This document shows, piece after piece, positions 55,552 to 64,000 of a stretch of 64,000 nucleotides of DNA. The translations under genes were made by a program, and so were the position numbers. Numbering within the stretch: the first letter of the stretch is position 1; each line of letters begins with the position of its first letter. The stretch comes from Paraburkholderia xenovorans LB400 (lineage in GTDB: Bacteria; Pseudomonadota; Gammaproteobacteria; Burkholderiales; Burkholderiaceae), in assembly GCF_000013645.1 (NCBI RefSeq), contig NC_007951.1, positions 992,001 through 1,056,000 of the forward strand, in the 5' to 3' direction. The notes below the pieces were generated by a model. It made no database searches, had not been told where the DNA came from, and saw only the letters and a program-made list of their open reading frames with translations.

Positions 55552-56652
55552 TTGGTGAAGCACGAACACGACGAGGCGGCGATGCGCGGGCGACCGAAGG
55601 CAGAACTTGTGTTGAGTGAACCGGAGCACGATCAACTCACGTCCCTGACGATGCGTCGCAAGACGGCTCAGGCGTTGGCACTGCGAGCGCGGATCGTGCT
55701 GGCCTGTGCCGGGGGCATCGACAACAAGACGGTCGCGGCGAAACTTCGCGTTACTGAGCAAACTGTCTCGAAGTGGCGTGCGCGCTACGTGACGCGCCGG
55801 CTCGATGGTCTGCTCGACGCACCGCGTCCGGGTGCACCCAGATCGATCGAGGACGCGCACGTTGATGCCGTGATCGCGAAGACACTGGAGTCCCTACCTG
55901 CGGGAGCAACGCACTGGAGTACGCGCGCGATGGCTCGGGAGACGAGTCTTTCGCAGACTGCGGTGGCGCGAATCTGGCGAGCTTTCGGCCTGCAGCCGCA
56001 TCGGCAGGAAACCTTCAAACTTTCGAGCGATCCGCTGTTCGTCGACAAGGTTCGCGACATCGTCGGCCTGTACCTCGATCCGCCACTCAAGGCGATGGTG
56101 CTGTGTGTTGACGAGAAGAGCCAGATCCAGGCCCTCGATCGTACGCAGCCCATATTGCCGTTGGCGCCTGGCATTCCCGAGCGCCGTACTCACGACTATA
56201 TGCGCCACGGCACCACCACCTTGTTTGCTGCGTTGGACATCGCCACTGGCGAAGTCATTGGTGAATTGCACCGTCGCCATCGCAGCAGTGAATTCCTGCA
56301 GTTCCTGCGCACGATCGAGGCCTGCGTGCCCGCCGATCTGGAAGTTCATCTGGTGATGGATAACTACGGCACGCATAAGACGCCTTCTATCAAAAACTGG
56401 TTCGCTCGACACCCACGGTTCCATGTTCACTTCACCCCAACGTCGGCATCGTGGCTCAATCAGGTGGAACGCTGGTTTGCTACGCTTACCGAAAAATACA
56501 TCCGGCGTGGCACGCATCGATCGACGCGGCAGCTTGAAGAAGCGATCCGGCATTACCTCGACGTCAATAACGCGAATCCCCGACCGTTCGTCTGGAGCAA
56601 GTCAGCCGATGAAATTCTCGCGAGCCTCGAACGGTTTTGCGCACGGGTATAA
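55552..56652 (+). CDS. IS630-family transposase
   Basis: A 366-residue transposase. The N-terminal HTH region ([29 protein letters not shown]) and winged helix precede a complete DDE domain: D in [10 protein letters not shown] in [10 protein letters not shown] and E in [16 protein letters not shown]. It starts with GTG after a weak ribosome site; an internal ATG at about codon 11 is an alternative. No stops, so it is potentially active. Confidence 0.93.
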   Translation: MVKHEHDEAAMRGRPKAELVLSEPEHDQLTSLTMRRKTAQALALRARIVLACAGGIDNKTVAAKLRVTEQTVSKWRARYVTRRLDGLLDAPRPGAPRSIEDAHVDAVIAKTLESLPAGATHWSTRAMARETSLSQTAVARIWRAFGLQPHRQETFKLSSDPLFVDKVRDIVGLYLDPPLKAMVLCVDEKSQIQALDRTQPILPLAPGIPERRTHDYMRHGTTTLFAALDIATGEVIGELHRRHRSSEFLQFLRTIEACVPADLEVHLVMDNYGTHKTPSIKNWFARHPRFHVHFTPTSASWLNQVERWFATLTEKYIRRGTHRSTRQLEEAIRHYLDVNNANPRPFVWSKSADEILASLERFCARV

Positions 56653-56672
56653 ACAGCATCGGGATAAACGCC

Positions 56673-56915
56673 ATGAACATCAATACAGTTGCCATTGACG
56701 ACGCCGTTCTCGCACTCCTGCAATTGACCTTGCATGACCACAACCGCGCCTGGAAAGGTTGCGATTGGGATTCACTCAATCGTCTTTATCAGCGAGGCCT
56801 CATCGGCGACCCCGTCAACAAAACGAAATCCGTAATACTCACCGACGACGGTTTGCGCGAATCCGAACGTCTCTTCAAGCTGCTCTTCAGCAGTGCTGGC
56901 AGCGAAATCGATTAA
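56673..56915 (+). CDS. DUF6429-family small protein, IS630 passenger
   Basis: An 80-residue protein. DDAVLALLQLTLHDHNRAWK, then GCDWDSLNRLYQRGLIGDP, and SVILTDDGLRESERLF match the DUF6429 pattern as I know it; the fold is probably a small winged helix. It starts 21 bases after the transposase stop and lies inside the IS inverted repeat. A role as accessory or regulator of transposition is possible, but nothing in the sequence shows it. Confidence 0.8.
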   Translation: MNINTVAIDDAVLALLQLTLHDHNRAWKGCDWDSLNRLYQRGLIGDPVNKTKSVILTDDGLRESERLFKLLFSSAGSEID

Positions 56916-57015
56916 TGAAGTGAATTTCTAACTCGCGACACTAGAATGTCATCCTGACAGCGGCGATTTCGTCCCCGCTCTCGTCCTGCATCCGCTATTT
57001 CAACGAGGTCTTACG

Positions 57016-57477
57016 TTGCGACACTGGCTCCTAAAATCGGAACCGTCTGAATTCGGCATCGATGATTTGGCCCAATCATCGAAACAAACCGCTCCTTGGA
57101 CCGGTATCAGGAATTACCAAGCGCGGAATTTCTTGCGGGATGAATCTTCGGTTGGCGATCTGGCGTTCTTCTACCACTCTAGTTGTCCGCAGCCTGGCAT
57201 CGCTGGGCTCATGCTAATTGCATCCAAAGCCTACGCAGATCCCACGCAATTCGACCAGAGCAGCCCGTATTTTGATCTCAAATCGACAGACGAAAAACCA
57301 CGGTGGACGGCGGTCGACGTGAAGCTGGTCAAGAAAACTCGTCTCCTTGGGCTTGACGAGATGCGTCGGGTTGACGAATTGAGCGGCATGCGTTTGCTTG
57401 CACGCGGAAACAGATTGTCGGTGATGCCAGTCTCAGTGACTGAGTTTGACGCTATTTGCAAAATCCTCGGTATCTAG
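57016..57477 (+). CDS. EVE-domain protein
   Basis: A 153-residue EVE (PUA-like) protein. The start HWLLKSEPSEFGIDDL, WTGIRNYQARNFLRD, GDLAFFYHSS and the PRWTAVDVKLV segment are those of the family, which binds modified bases in nucleic acids and is often linked to defence or RNA modification. It begins with TTG, with GAGG ahead of it; no other start gives the conserved N-terminus. It is convergent with the recombinase operon and may belong to the mobile region. Confidence 0.9.
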   Translation: MRHWLLKSEPSEFGIDDLAQSSKQTAPWTGIRNYQARNFLRDESSVGDLAFFYHSSCPQPGIAGLMLIASKAYADPTQFDQSSPYFDLKSTDEKPRWTAVDVKLVKKTRLLGLDEMRRVDELSGMRLLARGNRLSVMPVSVTEFDAICKILGI

Positions 57478-57517
57478 ACTTGTTCCGATCTCAAGCTTTA
57501 CGCTGTCTCGCAAGAAG

Positions 57518-59041
57518 CTACGCTAGTGCCCCAGTCGCACATGCCGATCGGTCCTGTGCCAACGCCTCCAACGTGACGCTGCGGATATGGCAAAGTTCAT
57601 CAACGACCCGCATCCGGATATCAAGCCTGGAAAGATCCACGCCTGATTGGATGGTTGCGAGCAGGCCGCTGACGCGATTGAGGCCGCTTTCCACCGCAGA
57701 GGCCAGTACCCGCGCAGGCTCCACGTAGTCGAATATGCCCATTTCCTCCCACGCGAGATCTATATAATCTAGAAGGCTTTGTTCATCGCCGTGACCGGTG
57801 AAAACAGCGACGCGTTTCAAGATAGTCCGATAGTCTGAGTCGGTAATGAACCGTCTTCCGTTCTTAAGCGGGTTTGCGCTCATGAACTCCATGAGGTGCA
57901 GCTTCACCATGTTCGTGATGAAACGATGACGGAACATCGACATGCAGGCGCGCTCATCTTGCAACCCGGCTGCTTGTACAATTCTGGGGAATTCTTTCTC
58001 CAAGGTCGATTCCGTGAGCGGTTTGCCTTCAACTGTCAAAAACATACAATCGCCAGTGTCGACCCGGCGGCCTTTTTTCTCTAGCATCTCGATGAGAGGA
58101 GCTCGATATTTGTATATAAAGACCTCAATCCGCATGGCGACGGCACGGTCGATCGGTACGATTCGCTCGGGGTCGATAGACTTACGACGCTTCAACGTGC
58201 ACATAAGTAATTTCGCTTTCTTCAGGGCAGCGCGATTCTTCTCCACGGAGACTCGGGCCAGTTCACCGGGGCGCGCGCCAGTCGCCTCGAGCAGCGCAAG
58301 GAGAGCCTCTCTGCGTTTCCGTAGGTATTCGGTTACGATCATTTCTTCGGTGTGCAGTTTGTCGCTGAGACGTAGCCCTTGTTTTGCGAGTGTCCTAGAT
58401 GCCATCTTGTTAACCGCTTCCCATAGTCGAAGCTTCAATTCTCGTGCAATAGGTCCCCGCGCGTCTTCGTGAGTGACTGGCTCGGGGCTATATCTATACT
58501 CTAGAGACATGACAACCTTGCCATGTCGACCGATACTCTTTTTAAGCTTCAACAGTATGCGTGGATTGACGTCGGAGGTCCCGACAATTGGCTTCTCACA
58601 ACATAATTGCACTTGCAGCCATTGAAAAAATGATACCCACGTCGCGACGATTCGACGTGTCGTGTTATCGTCACGTCGGTGCTCAGCCGGATTGCGAGAA
58701 CTGCGTTCACGCTGAAGCCAAGAAATTGCGGTTTTCATGCGTAAATCGTCGAAGTCCCACAAATTCACCTTTGAGTTAAAGGCGAAGCGCAAGAGCAGTG
58801 AAAGTTGAGCTGCGAACACTTTTAAAGAGCCGCCATCAAGTCGACGACTTGTACATTCGGGCCAACGTTCTAATAGATACATCTCGGCCAGGCAGCACGG
58901 GCGGCCGTCTGGCCAGCATATCGCCATTGCGGCTGGCATCGTTGTGAGGCATGTCAGATATTCTCCGGTCGAGCTGTTCTGCTCAATCGGCTCCGGGAAC
59001 GAGAAATCTCTGACCAAACGGAATAGCTGATTGCTAGTCAT
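57518..59041 (-). CDS. Tyrosine recombinase (last gene of the recombinase operon)
   Basis: A 507-residue site-specific recombinase. The catalytic domain has Arg257 in EATGARPGELARV, Arg371 in MSMFRHRF, His418 in FTGHGDEQSLLDYID and the Tyr at about 426. The first position of the H-x-x-R box is Ser368 instead of His. The N-terminal 240 residues form a SAM-like core-binding part with long helices. Its ATG overlaps the preceding small gene by eight bases. It probably cuts and joins DNA together with the other recombinases of the operon. Confidence 0.88.
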   Translation of the reverse strand: MTSNQLFRLVRDFSFPEPIEQNSSTGEYLTCLTTMPAAMAICWPDGRPCCLAEMYLLERWPECTSRRLDGGSLKVFAAQLSLLLRFAFNSKVNLWDFDDLRMKTAISWLQRERSSRNPAEHRRDDNTTRRIVATWVSFFQWLQVQLCCEKPIVGTSDVNPRILLKLKKSIGRHGKVVMSLEYRYSPEPVTHEDARGPIARELKLRLWEAVNKMASRTLAKQGLRLSDKLHTEEMIVTEYLRKRREALLALLEATGARPGELARVSVEKNRAALKKAKLLMCTLKRRKSIDPERIVPIDRAVAMRIEVFIYKYRAPLIEMLEKKGRRVDTGDCMFLTVEGKPLTESTLEKEFPRIVQAAGLQDERACMSMFRHRFITNMVKLHLMEFMSANPLKNGRRFITDSDYRTILKRVAVFTGHGDEQSLLDYIDLAWEEMGIFDYVEPARVLASAVESGLNRVSGLLATIQSGVDLSRLDIRMRVVDELCHIRSVTLEALAQDRSACATGALA

Positions 59042-59537
59042 TCTGTTTCTCCGGAGTGACTATAGTTAGGGCGAGGTTTTTTCCCCAAACGCTTTGATGC
59101 CTGAAGATCGCTTCTCGCCCTTGTGGGTCATTTGCAACGAGGTTACGAGTAAGGCGCAGCAACTCTGTGTACGCCATGGAAATGCGCAACCGCGTGCGGT
59201 CAGCCTCGAGCAGTTGCTTGCGCACTTCTTCGAGTTCCTTTTGTTTCTCTGCCGCTCTTGCGGCATTAGTCCGTGGTGGCTTCGATATTGAGTCGACGGC
59301 CTCGCGCAGGGAGTTGAGTTTGGCCCATCCACCGTCCTCGATAAAGCGATCAGCGGCCTTCTTCATGCTGTTCAAAGATGTCGCGGCAATATTTTCCGAG
59401 GGTATCGCTAGTTGAGCCAGAGCATGCTGGCTGGTGCAAGACTTGATGATGCGTGGATCTGCCTTCGACGGGTTCGAGAGGCATGTCGTTAGCACTTTAC
59501 GCTTCCCTAGTACGCTAGATTTGATTCGCTCGCGCAT
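59034..59537 (-). CDS. Small coiled-coil accessory protein of the recombinase operon
   Basis: A 167-residue protein. The part [19 protein letters not shown], then [11 protein letters not shown], is helical, followed by a predicted coiled coil at about 95-130 ([19 protein letters not shown]). This plan resembles the small accessory partners of multi-recombinase elements (TnpC of Tn554, or the small protein of integrase trios). It overlaps the recombinase genes on both sides (23 and 8 bases), so it is surely translated with them. The exact family is not recognised. Confidence 0.7.
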
Positions 59538-61704
59538 CGTCTATCTCCTCGTTTATTCGGAAGCAAATGTGAGTTTCGGAGATCGAATTCGCGACTTTCA
59601 CGCTATACGGTTCGATCTCGTAAGTGCCTCGTGAGAATGCGATCTCCAGCCAGTCGCTTAATTCGGTGTCTGATAAAATGCTGATTGATGTGACTTTAAA
59701 ATGTTGGCAGACGGCACGCTCGAGTTCTCGCACGTTCTCGGCCTCCGCTACATCACCGCTCATATATGCCCTAAGCTGTTCGGTAGCGTATTGAGCTTCG
59801 ACTGCCGGAAGCTCCATTCCCGGAAAGTTCGCTTCGATATACGCGTAGACATCTCTCGAATCCGAGTGGCCCGCGACCCACCGGGCGGCTTCAAGGCTCG
59901 CATATCGGTAGCACCAAAAGAAAGTTAGAAGAAAGCACTTCCTCGATTCGTGGGTCCGGATGTACCAACGCCGGCCGTACTCGTCACAGTCAAGATTGAT
60001 CCAATCGCAAAATCGATCAAGATACGAGTTGATCCGCGCGACGGACAACGGCCCAGCTTGAAGGGAATCGCTTACATCGCGATCGGGCACAAAGTACAGT
60101 GAGTTCTTTGTCGTCGCCTCAAGGGATCCCGTCATTTGCCGTAGGCCTTGGCCGAGCAAATCGATGGTCTGGAGTGCCTCTCCCACGATATATGGAATCG
60201 GTAGTTCGTCTACGCTGCGTTGACCACCATACGTTCTTTTAGCGATCGTCTGCCTTAGCCAGTACCCGTCGCGTTTCGCGTGTCTGACGCAATCACGGTT
60301 TAAATCCCTGACCTCGCAGTTCCTGACGGGCTTAAGGATTGATAAGAGCAGGATTGAAGCACCAATGAAGACCGATAGAGCGTCGTTGAGGCTGGGGTTT
60401 GCGCGGAATTCCAGGAACTCGCTTGCGCTATTTCCAGTCATCGTTTTCGTCATCCATCCGTCGATATTCAAATCTCGAAGCGATTCCGGCTGTTCAAGGT
60501 TTTTAACGAAATCTTCTCGTTTTTGAACATAATTGATATTTTTATACGAGACACCAAAAAGACCGGCTGCTTTCAGGGACTTGCATGCATACAGATAGAA
60601 ATCGACGAGATCTCTTCCATAAAGACTGATCCATTTCAGAGCTTCATTTGTGTAGCGTAGAGCGACTTTTATCGGCATCCATGGCGTATGCTCGTTAATC
60701 TTTTGGTTTCGATCCAGAATAGCAGTTACTTGGCTAACGTGAATGTCGGTGGTGTCTGGAATGAATTCTTTCAAATGTATTCTCGTCCGAAAAAGCGCGC
60801 TAAGCATCGCAGGGTACGCACCCGAAGAATGAGGCCTGAGAGCGCGCTGGGCGTCTTTGACGAGCGGCACGCGATGGGACGGATATTCTCGACGCTTTTC
60901 TCGTCCTATCATCAGGGGGCCATCGAGGGTAGGTTCAAAGAGTCTCAGGAGTGCGGAAAATCGTGCGTGAGATTTGATCGTCTGGAGTTCGAAATTAAGA
61001 TTCTCTGCTATCTTTGATCTATCAATGAACCGCGCGTTATCCTTGGAAGTCTTATGGTAGTAATCGTTATCGCTCAGCCACTTTGAAATTTCTGTGCGGT
61101 CCGTTTCTTCTATGGAAAATGGGTTGATTCGGATTGTATCGGGAAGTGTTTTATTTAACGCATTCCTGAACCAAGCCTCCAGCATTGTCCATGGGTATCC
61201 GAGTACCCATGGAACACCGCCCTCAAGAAATCTCCGAGAAAATTGCTTTAGACCAATGTTGTCTAATCGGTTGAATGTCTGATGCGCAGGATCGTATATT
61301 TTTTCGTTCAAGTACATCCACCGAATCAGTACTGACAGGCTGTATAACTGCGAAAGCAATCCTTGAGTATTGTTGACATGAGGCGCAGGCGGAAGACGCC
61401 ATAAGAATCCAACTTTTTGGGCCGCTTCTCGCATCAAAATGTTAGACGGACACGCGAGCGAGGTGCCGTTTGGGAGCCGGTAGTCCCAGTGAAAATGACG
61501 AACTTCGTGCCACTGGCCATCAACGAAGTGACTCATGCTACTGCCGATAGTCCAATCAAGGCTATGTATATCTGATAGCAGCCAGCTCGCTTTCCAGTTT
61601 GACGAGTACGACAGCGTCTCTTCTTTTAGCGAATCCAATAAACGTGTGGCGATCTGCTTTTCGTCTTTTGAATAGGCACCAGGGAACGTCTGCTGTTCTA
61701 GCAC
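59515..61704 (-). CDS. Large tyrosine recombinase (middle gene)
   Basis: A 729-residue protein with a C-terminal tyrosine recombinase domain: Arg461 in [14 protein letters not shown]585-x-x-R588 in [11 protein letters not shown], His613 in [14 protein letters not shown], and Tyr620 or 622. The N-terminal 400 residues are of unknown fold and much longer than in phage integrases, as in TnpB-like members of Tn554-type systems. It starts with GTG. Before the IS5 insertion this GTG overlapped the stop of the preceding gene (GTGCTAG). The DNA is more AT-rich than the rest of the window, a sign of transfer. Confidence 0.87.
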
Positions 61705-61756
61705 TTGACGTTCTCCTTAGAAAACATGATGTCGCTCCACTTAACCTTGCCCTTAA

Positions 61757-62669
61757 GACGCTGTTGCGAAATTAAGTTTTGGGTCTGTTAACTTTTCCGG
61801 CTTGGTGTTAACTTTCTGTCTTGTTTTGCCTGACAGGAAGCGATGCCTAAAGAACTGATAGACGACGAATTGTGGTTACTCATCGAACCACTGCTGCCTG
61901 CGCGAGCACCACGCAATCGCCAGTTTGCGGGCCGCAAACCGAAACCCGACCGAGCGGTGCTGACCGGCATCGTGTTTGTGCTGCGCTCAGGCATTGCGTG
62001 GAACCTTCTGCCGCAAGAAATGGGATGTGGTTCAGGCACAGCTTGCTGGCGACGGCTCGTCGCGTGGCAAAAGGCAGGTGTCTGGCAACACATTCACGAA
62101 GCGTTGCTCGCCGAACTGCGTCGCCGTGGCGAAATCGATTTCTCGCGTGCGCTCGTCGACAGCTCATCGATTCGCGCCGTGCTGGCGGGAAAAAAACCGG
62201 CCCGAATCCCACGGACCGGCGCAAGCTCGGCAGCAAACACCACCTCATCGTCGACGCGCAAGGCATCCCGCTCGCGGTCATCCTGAGCGCGGCGAACCGG
62301 CACGACATTACCCAGCTTGATGCGCTGGTCGATGCCATTCCGCGCATCCGGGGCAAGCGGGGTCGTCCCTTGCACAAGCCGCGAATCGTTCAGGGCGACC
62401 GGGGCTACAGTTCCGAACCCCATCGGCAACGCTTGCGTGAGCGAGGCATCACGCCACTACTCGCAAAAGTCGGCGCGCCGCATGGCAGTGGGCTCGGCAA
62501 AACACGTTGGCCAGTCGAGCGTTCGATTGCGTGGCTTCACTCGTTTCGACGGCTCAAGATTCGTTACGAACGCTATGCGCATGTTCACGAAGCATTCCTG
62601 TCTTTGGCTTGCGCCTTAATTTGCTGGACGCGCCTAAAGCCTCTGTTTAACTAATTTCGCAACAGCTTC
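61757..62669 (+). mobile_element. IS5-family element (IS1031-like) in the recombinase operon
   Basis: 913 bp with inverted ends sharing GCTGTTGCGAAATTA (61760-61774 and, as complement, 62652-62666). The direct repeat TAA flanks it (61754-61756, 62670-62672), fitting the TNA target of the IS1031 group. It lies in the 3' end of the recombinase-like gene that starts beyond the right window edge. Removal of the element and one TAA restores that gene. Confidence 0.88.
61843..62654 (+). CDS. IS5-family transposase made by frameshifting
   Basis: Two overlapping frames encode one transposase. The first starts at 61843 (MPKELIDDELWLLIEPLLPA, SGIAWNLLPQEMG) and reaches the run of seven A at 62190-62196. 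A -1 shift there leads into the second frame (GPNPTDRRKLGSKHHLIVDA, NRHDITQLDALVDAIP, IVQGDRGYSSEPHRQRL, WPVERSIAWLHSFRRL), ending at 62654. The D, D and E of the catalytic centre are visible across the fusion. Slippage at poly-A is usual in this family, so it is annotated as one functional gene. Confidence 0.87.
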
Positions 62670-64000
62670 TAAGTCGTTCTACGAGAGCTGTAGCCTCTTC
62701 GTGCGCAGTTCGGCGAGCAGGGTCGTTGTCATCCGGCAGCATGTGACGAAGCAGGAGGGCAAGATCAATGAACTGGCGTGGAGTGGTTTTTGTGATCGAG
62801 TCACACCGGTCAAGGATCTTGCCTTTTGCAGAAATATCCATCGATGCTTCGAGGTAGAGATAAAGCGCGGCAAGTGAATTTTTTGAAATTGAGACGGACA
62901 GCCATGCAGAAGTTGGGTCGTCTGCATTCAAACCGGCGTGTTGTGGTCCGAAACGCGAATGTAACTCTGCGGCTAGCGGCGAGCTAAATTTGTCGTGCAC
63001 GCTAAGCATATCGTGTATGAATGCGTGGAGCTCCTCAAGACTTGAAAAGTCGACAACGTCTAAAAGCCAATCTTCGTTTGCTGCTGCCACGATGATCCAA
63101 AGATTCTGAAATCGGCGGATCAATCGGGTATTCCATGCCTTGAGCAGGGCCGGCGGAAGGTAGTGATCAATACACGTTCGTGATTCGTTACCGAGCTTGC
63201 GCGACATACTTCGGATGCTGCCAGTCCGAAACCACTCCAGTACACCTTCGGTAGTCCTTATTTTTTTAATTGTAATGGATCCGCGTTCGAGGCCAGCGAA
63301 AGCTAACGATGGGAACAGGTCGCCGAACCACGGTCTAGTGCTACTGCCGGAAATGAAACTCACCATGTTCCGGTGGTCCGGATGGATGTATCCGTTGCCT
63401 GATTCAGCGCACGGGACGAACAGCAGATTTGCAATCGGAGACCCCGATGTGCGCAAAGACTCCCGTAAGTCCGGCGAGCAACGACTCGAAAATTCGACAA
63501 TTTCTAGGCTTAGTTCGCTCAATAACGCCGTTTTCTGAGCCTTAGCGCGGTGTTTTGTAACCGTAAGTGTGGGCCCTCCGTCTCCAAACTCTATGCGGCG
63601 GTGCCCTTTCTTATCGATCAAGCGTGCACCTGTGATGGCTTCTGGTGTCATATTAGGGTGCTCCATTGCCAATAGAGCAGACATCACACCGATGTCACGC
63701 GTCGTTACTCGCCCTAGCATCCACCGTAACCGCATGCGTGAAAAGTGGAATTTGCGGTCTGTCTCGAAGTCCATGGGAAACGGCAAATCAAGCTGAGGGG
63801 GCGTCGGCAGGTCTAGCGGAATCTGCGAAGGTATGCTTTTGTCTGCCCGGGCTTGCTCGTCTGTCGGCAGTCCGCCGTACCTACGAGTGATCACCAATAG
63901 ATATTCAGCGAGCCCCTTCTCAGAATTGAAGTTGCAAAATGCTGACGAATTCCGGTCGTACCAAGACATTCCGTCGCACGCGTCGAGGTGTGCACGTAGC
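62670..64000 (-). CDS. Degenerate tyrosine-recombinase-like protein, both ends incomplete
   Basis: The frame is open to the window edge, so the start lies outside; an ATG at 63969 is internal or alternative. Over 440 residues are visible. The C-terminal part has a recombinase look: KKIRTTEGVLEWFRTGSIRS (Arg at the H-x-x-R place), then SRKLGN with Asn where the second His is expected, and DHY with the Tyr. The IS5 insertion replaced the last 19 residues by 7 from the IS end (stop at 62647). It was the first gene of the operon seen here. It may be a structural rather than catalytic subunit. Confidence 0.72.

Larger units (their letters stand above)
55503..56941 (+). mobile_element. IS630-family element carrying a DUF6429 gene
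   Basis: About 1.44 kb, flanked by TA at 55501-55502 and 56942-56943, the target typical of IS630. The inverted ends share GAGTTAGAAATTCA starting 9 to 10 bases inside each tip. Both the transposase gene and a small DUF6429 gene lie between them, so the small gene moves with the element. Confidence 0.88.

Noticed and set aside
1..64000. tRNA, rRNA, CRISPR arrays or plasmid origin
   Set aside because: No cloverleaf-like gene, rRNA signature, regular spaced repeats or iteron cluster was seen on reading; weak or divergent ones could be missed.

Overview
The window looks like a catabolic accessory region of a Burkholderiales genome (Paraburkholderia/Burkholderia-like). The reasons are GC-rich coding DNA, Gram-negative porins with the typical AQSSVTLYG mature start, and many aromatic-degradation genes mixed with insertion sequences. 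No rRNA, tRNA or CRISPR array was seen.

Region 1 (0-6 kb): the tail of etfA, a minus-strand dienelactone-hydrolase-family gene without the usual catalytic Cys, and a MalT/LuxR-type regulator cut in two by an IS3-family element.

Region 2 (6.2-23.6 kb): a nearly complete p-cymene/p-cumate pathway on the plus strand. The upper part (cymB, cymC, cymAa, a styrene-oxide-isomerase-like gene, cymAb, cymD) converts p-cymene to p-cumate. The lower part (cmtAa, Ab, Ac, C, B, Ad, D, a TetR gene, E, F, H, G) takes p-cumate through ring dihydroxylation, extradiol cleavage, decarboxylation and hydrolysis to isobutyrate, pyruvate and acetyl-CoA. CymR/cumate-type operators lie before cymB and cmtAa, and a third lies before the dienelactone hydrolase gene. 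The isomerase-like membrane protein between hydroxylase and reductase is not part of the classical cym operon as I know it.

Region 3 (24-50.9 kb): a second catabolic region whose substrate I cannot name. It has four Rieske oxygenases but only one reductase, class III CoA-transferase genes, a thiolase/OB-fold pair, an SDR, an aldehyde dehydrogenase and GMC oxidoreductase pair, three MFS transporters and two porins. Its regulators are an unusual double-HTH LysR, a GntR/FCD protein and a second CymR-like TetR. Candidate operators lie in the matching intergenic regions. A decayed CoA-transferase gene sits at the left edge and a decayed LysR paralogue at the right edge.

Region 4 (51-57 kb): a hemerythrin-like gene followed by IS110-, IS5- and IS630-family elements. 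One IS630 element carries a DUF6429 gene inside its inverted repeats. An EVE-domain gene follows.

Region 5 (57.5-64 kb): a minus-strand operon of overlapping genes. Two are clear tyrosine recombinases, one is a degenerate recombinase-like protein running off the window, and one is a small coiled-coil protein. An IS5-family (IS1031-like) element cuts the 3' end of the first gene. The region is visibly more AT-rich than the rest and is probably a multi-recombinase mobile module.
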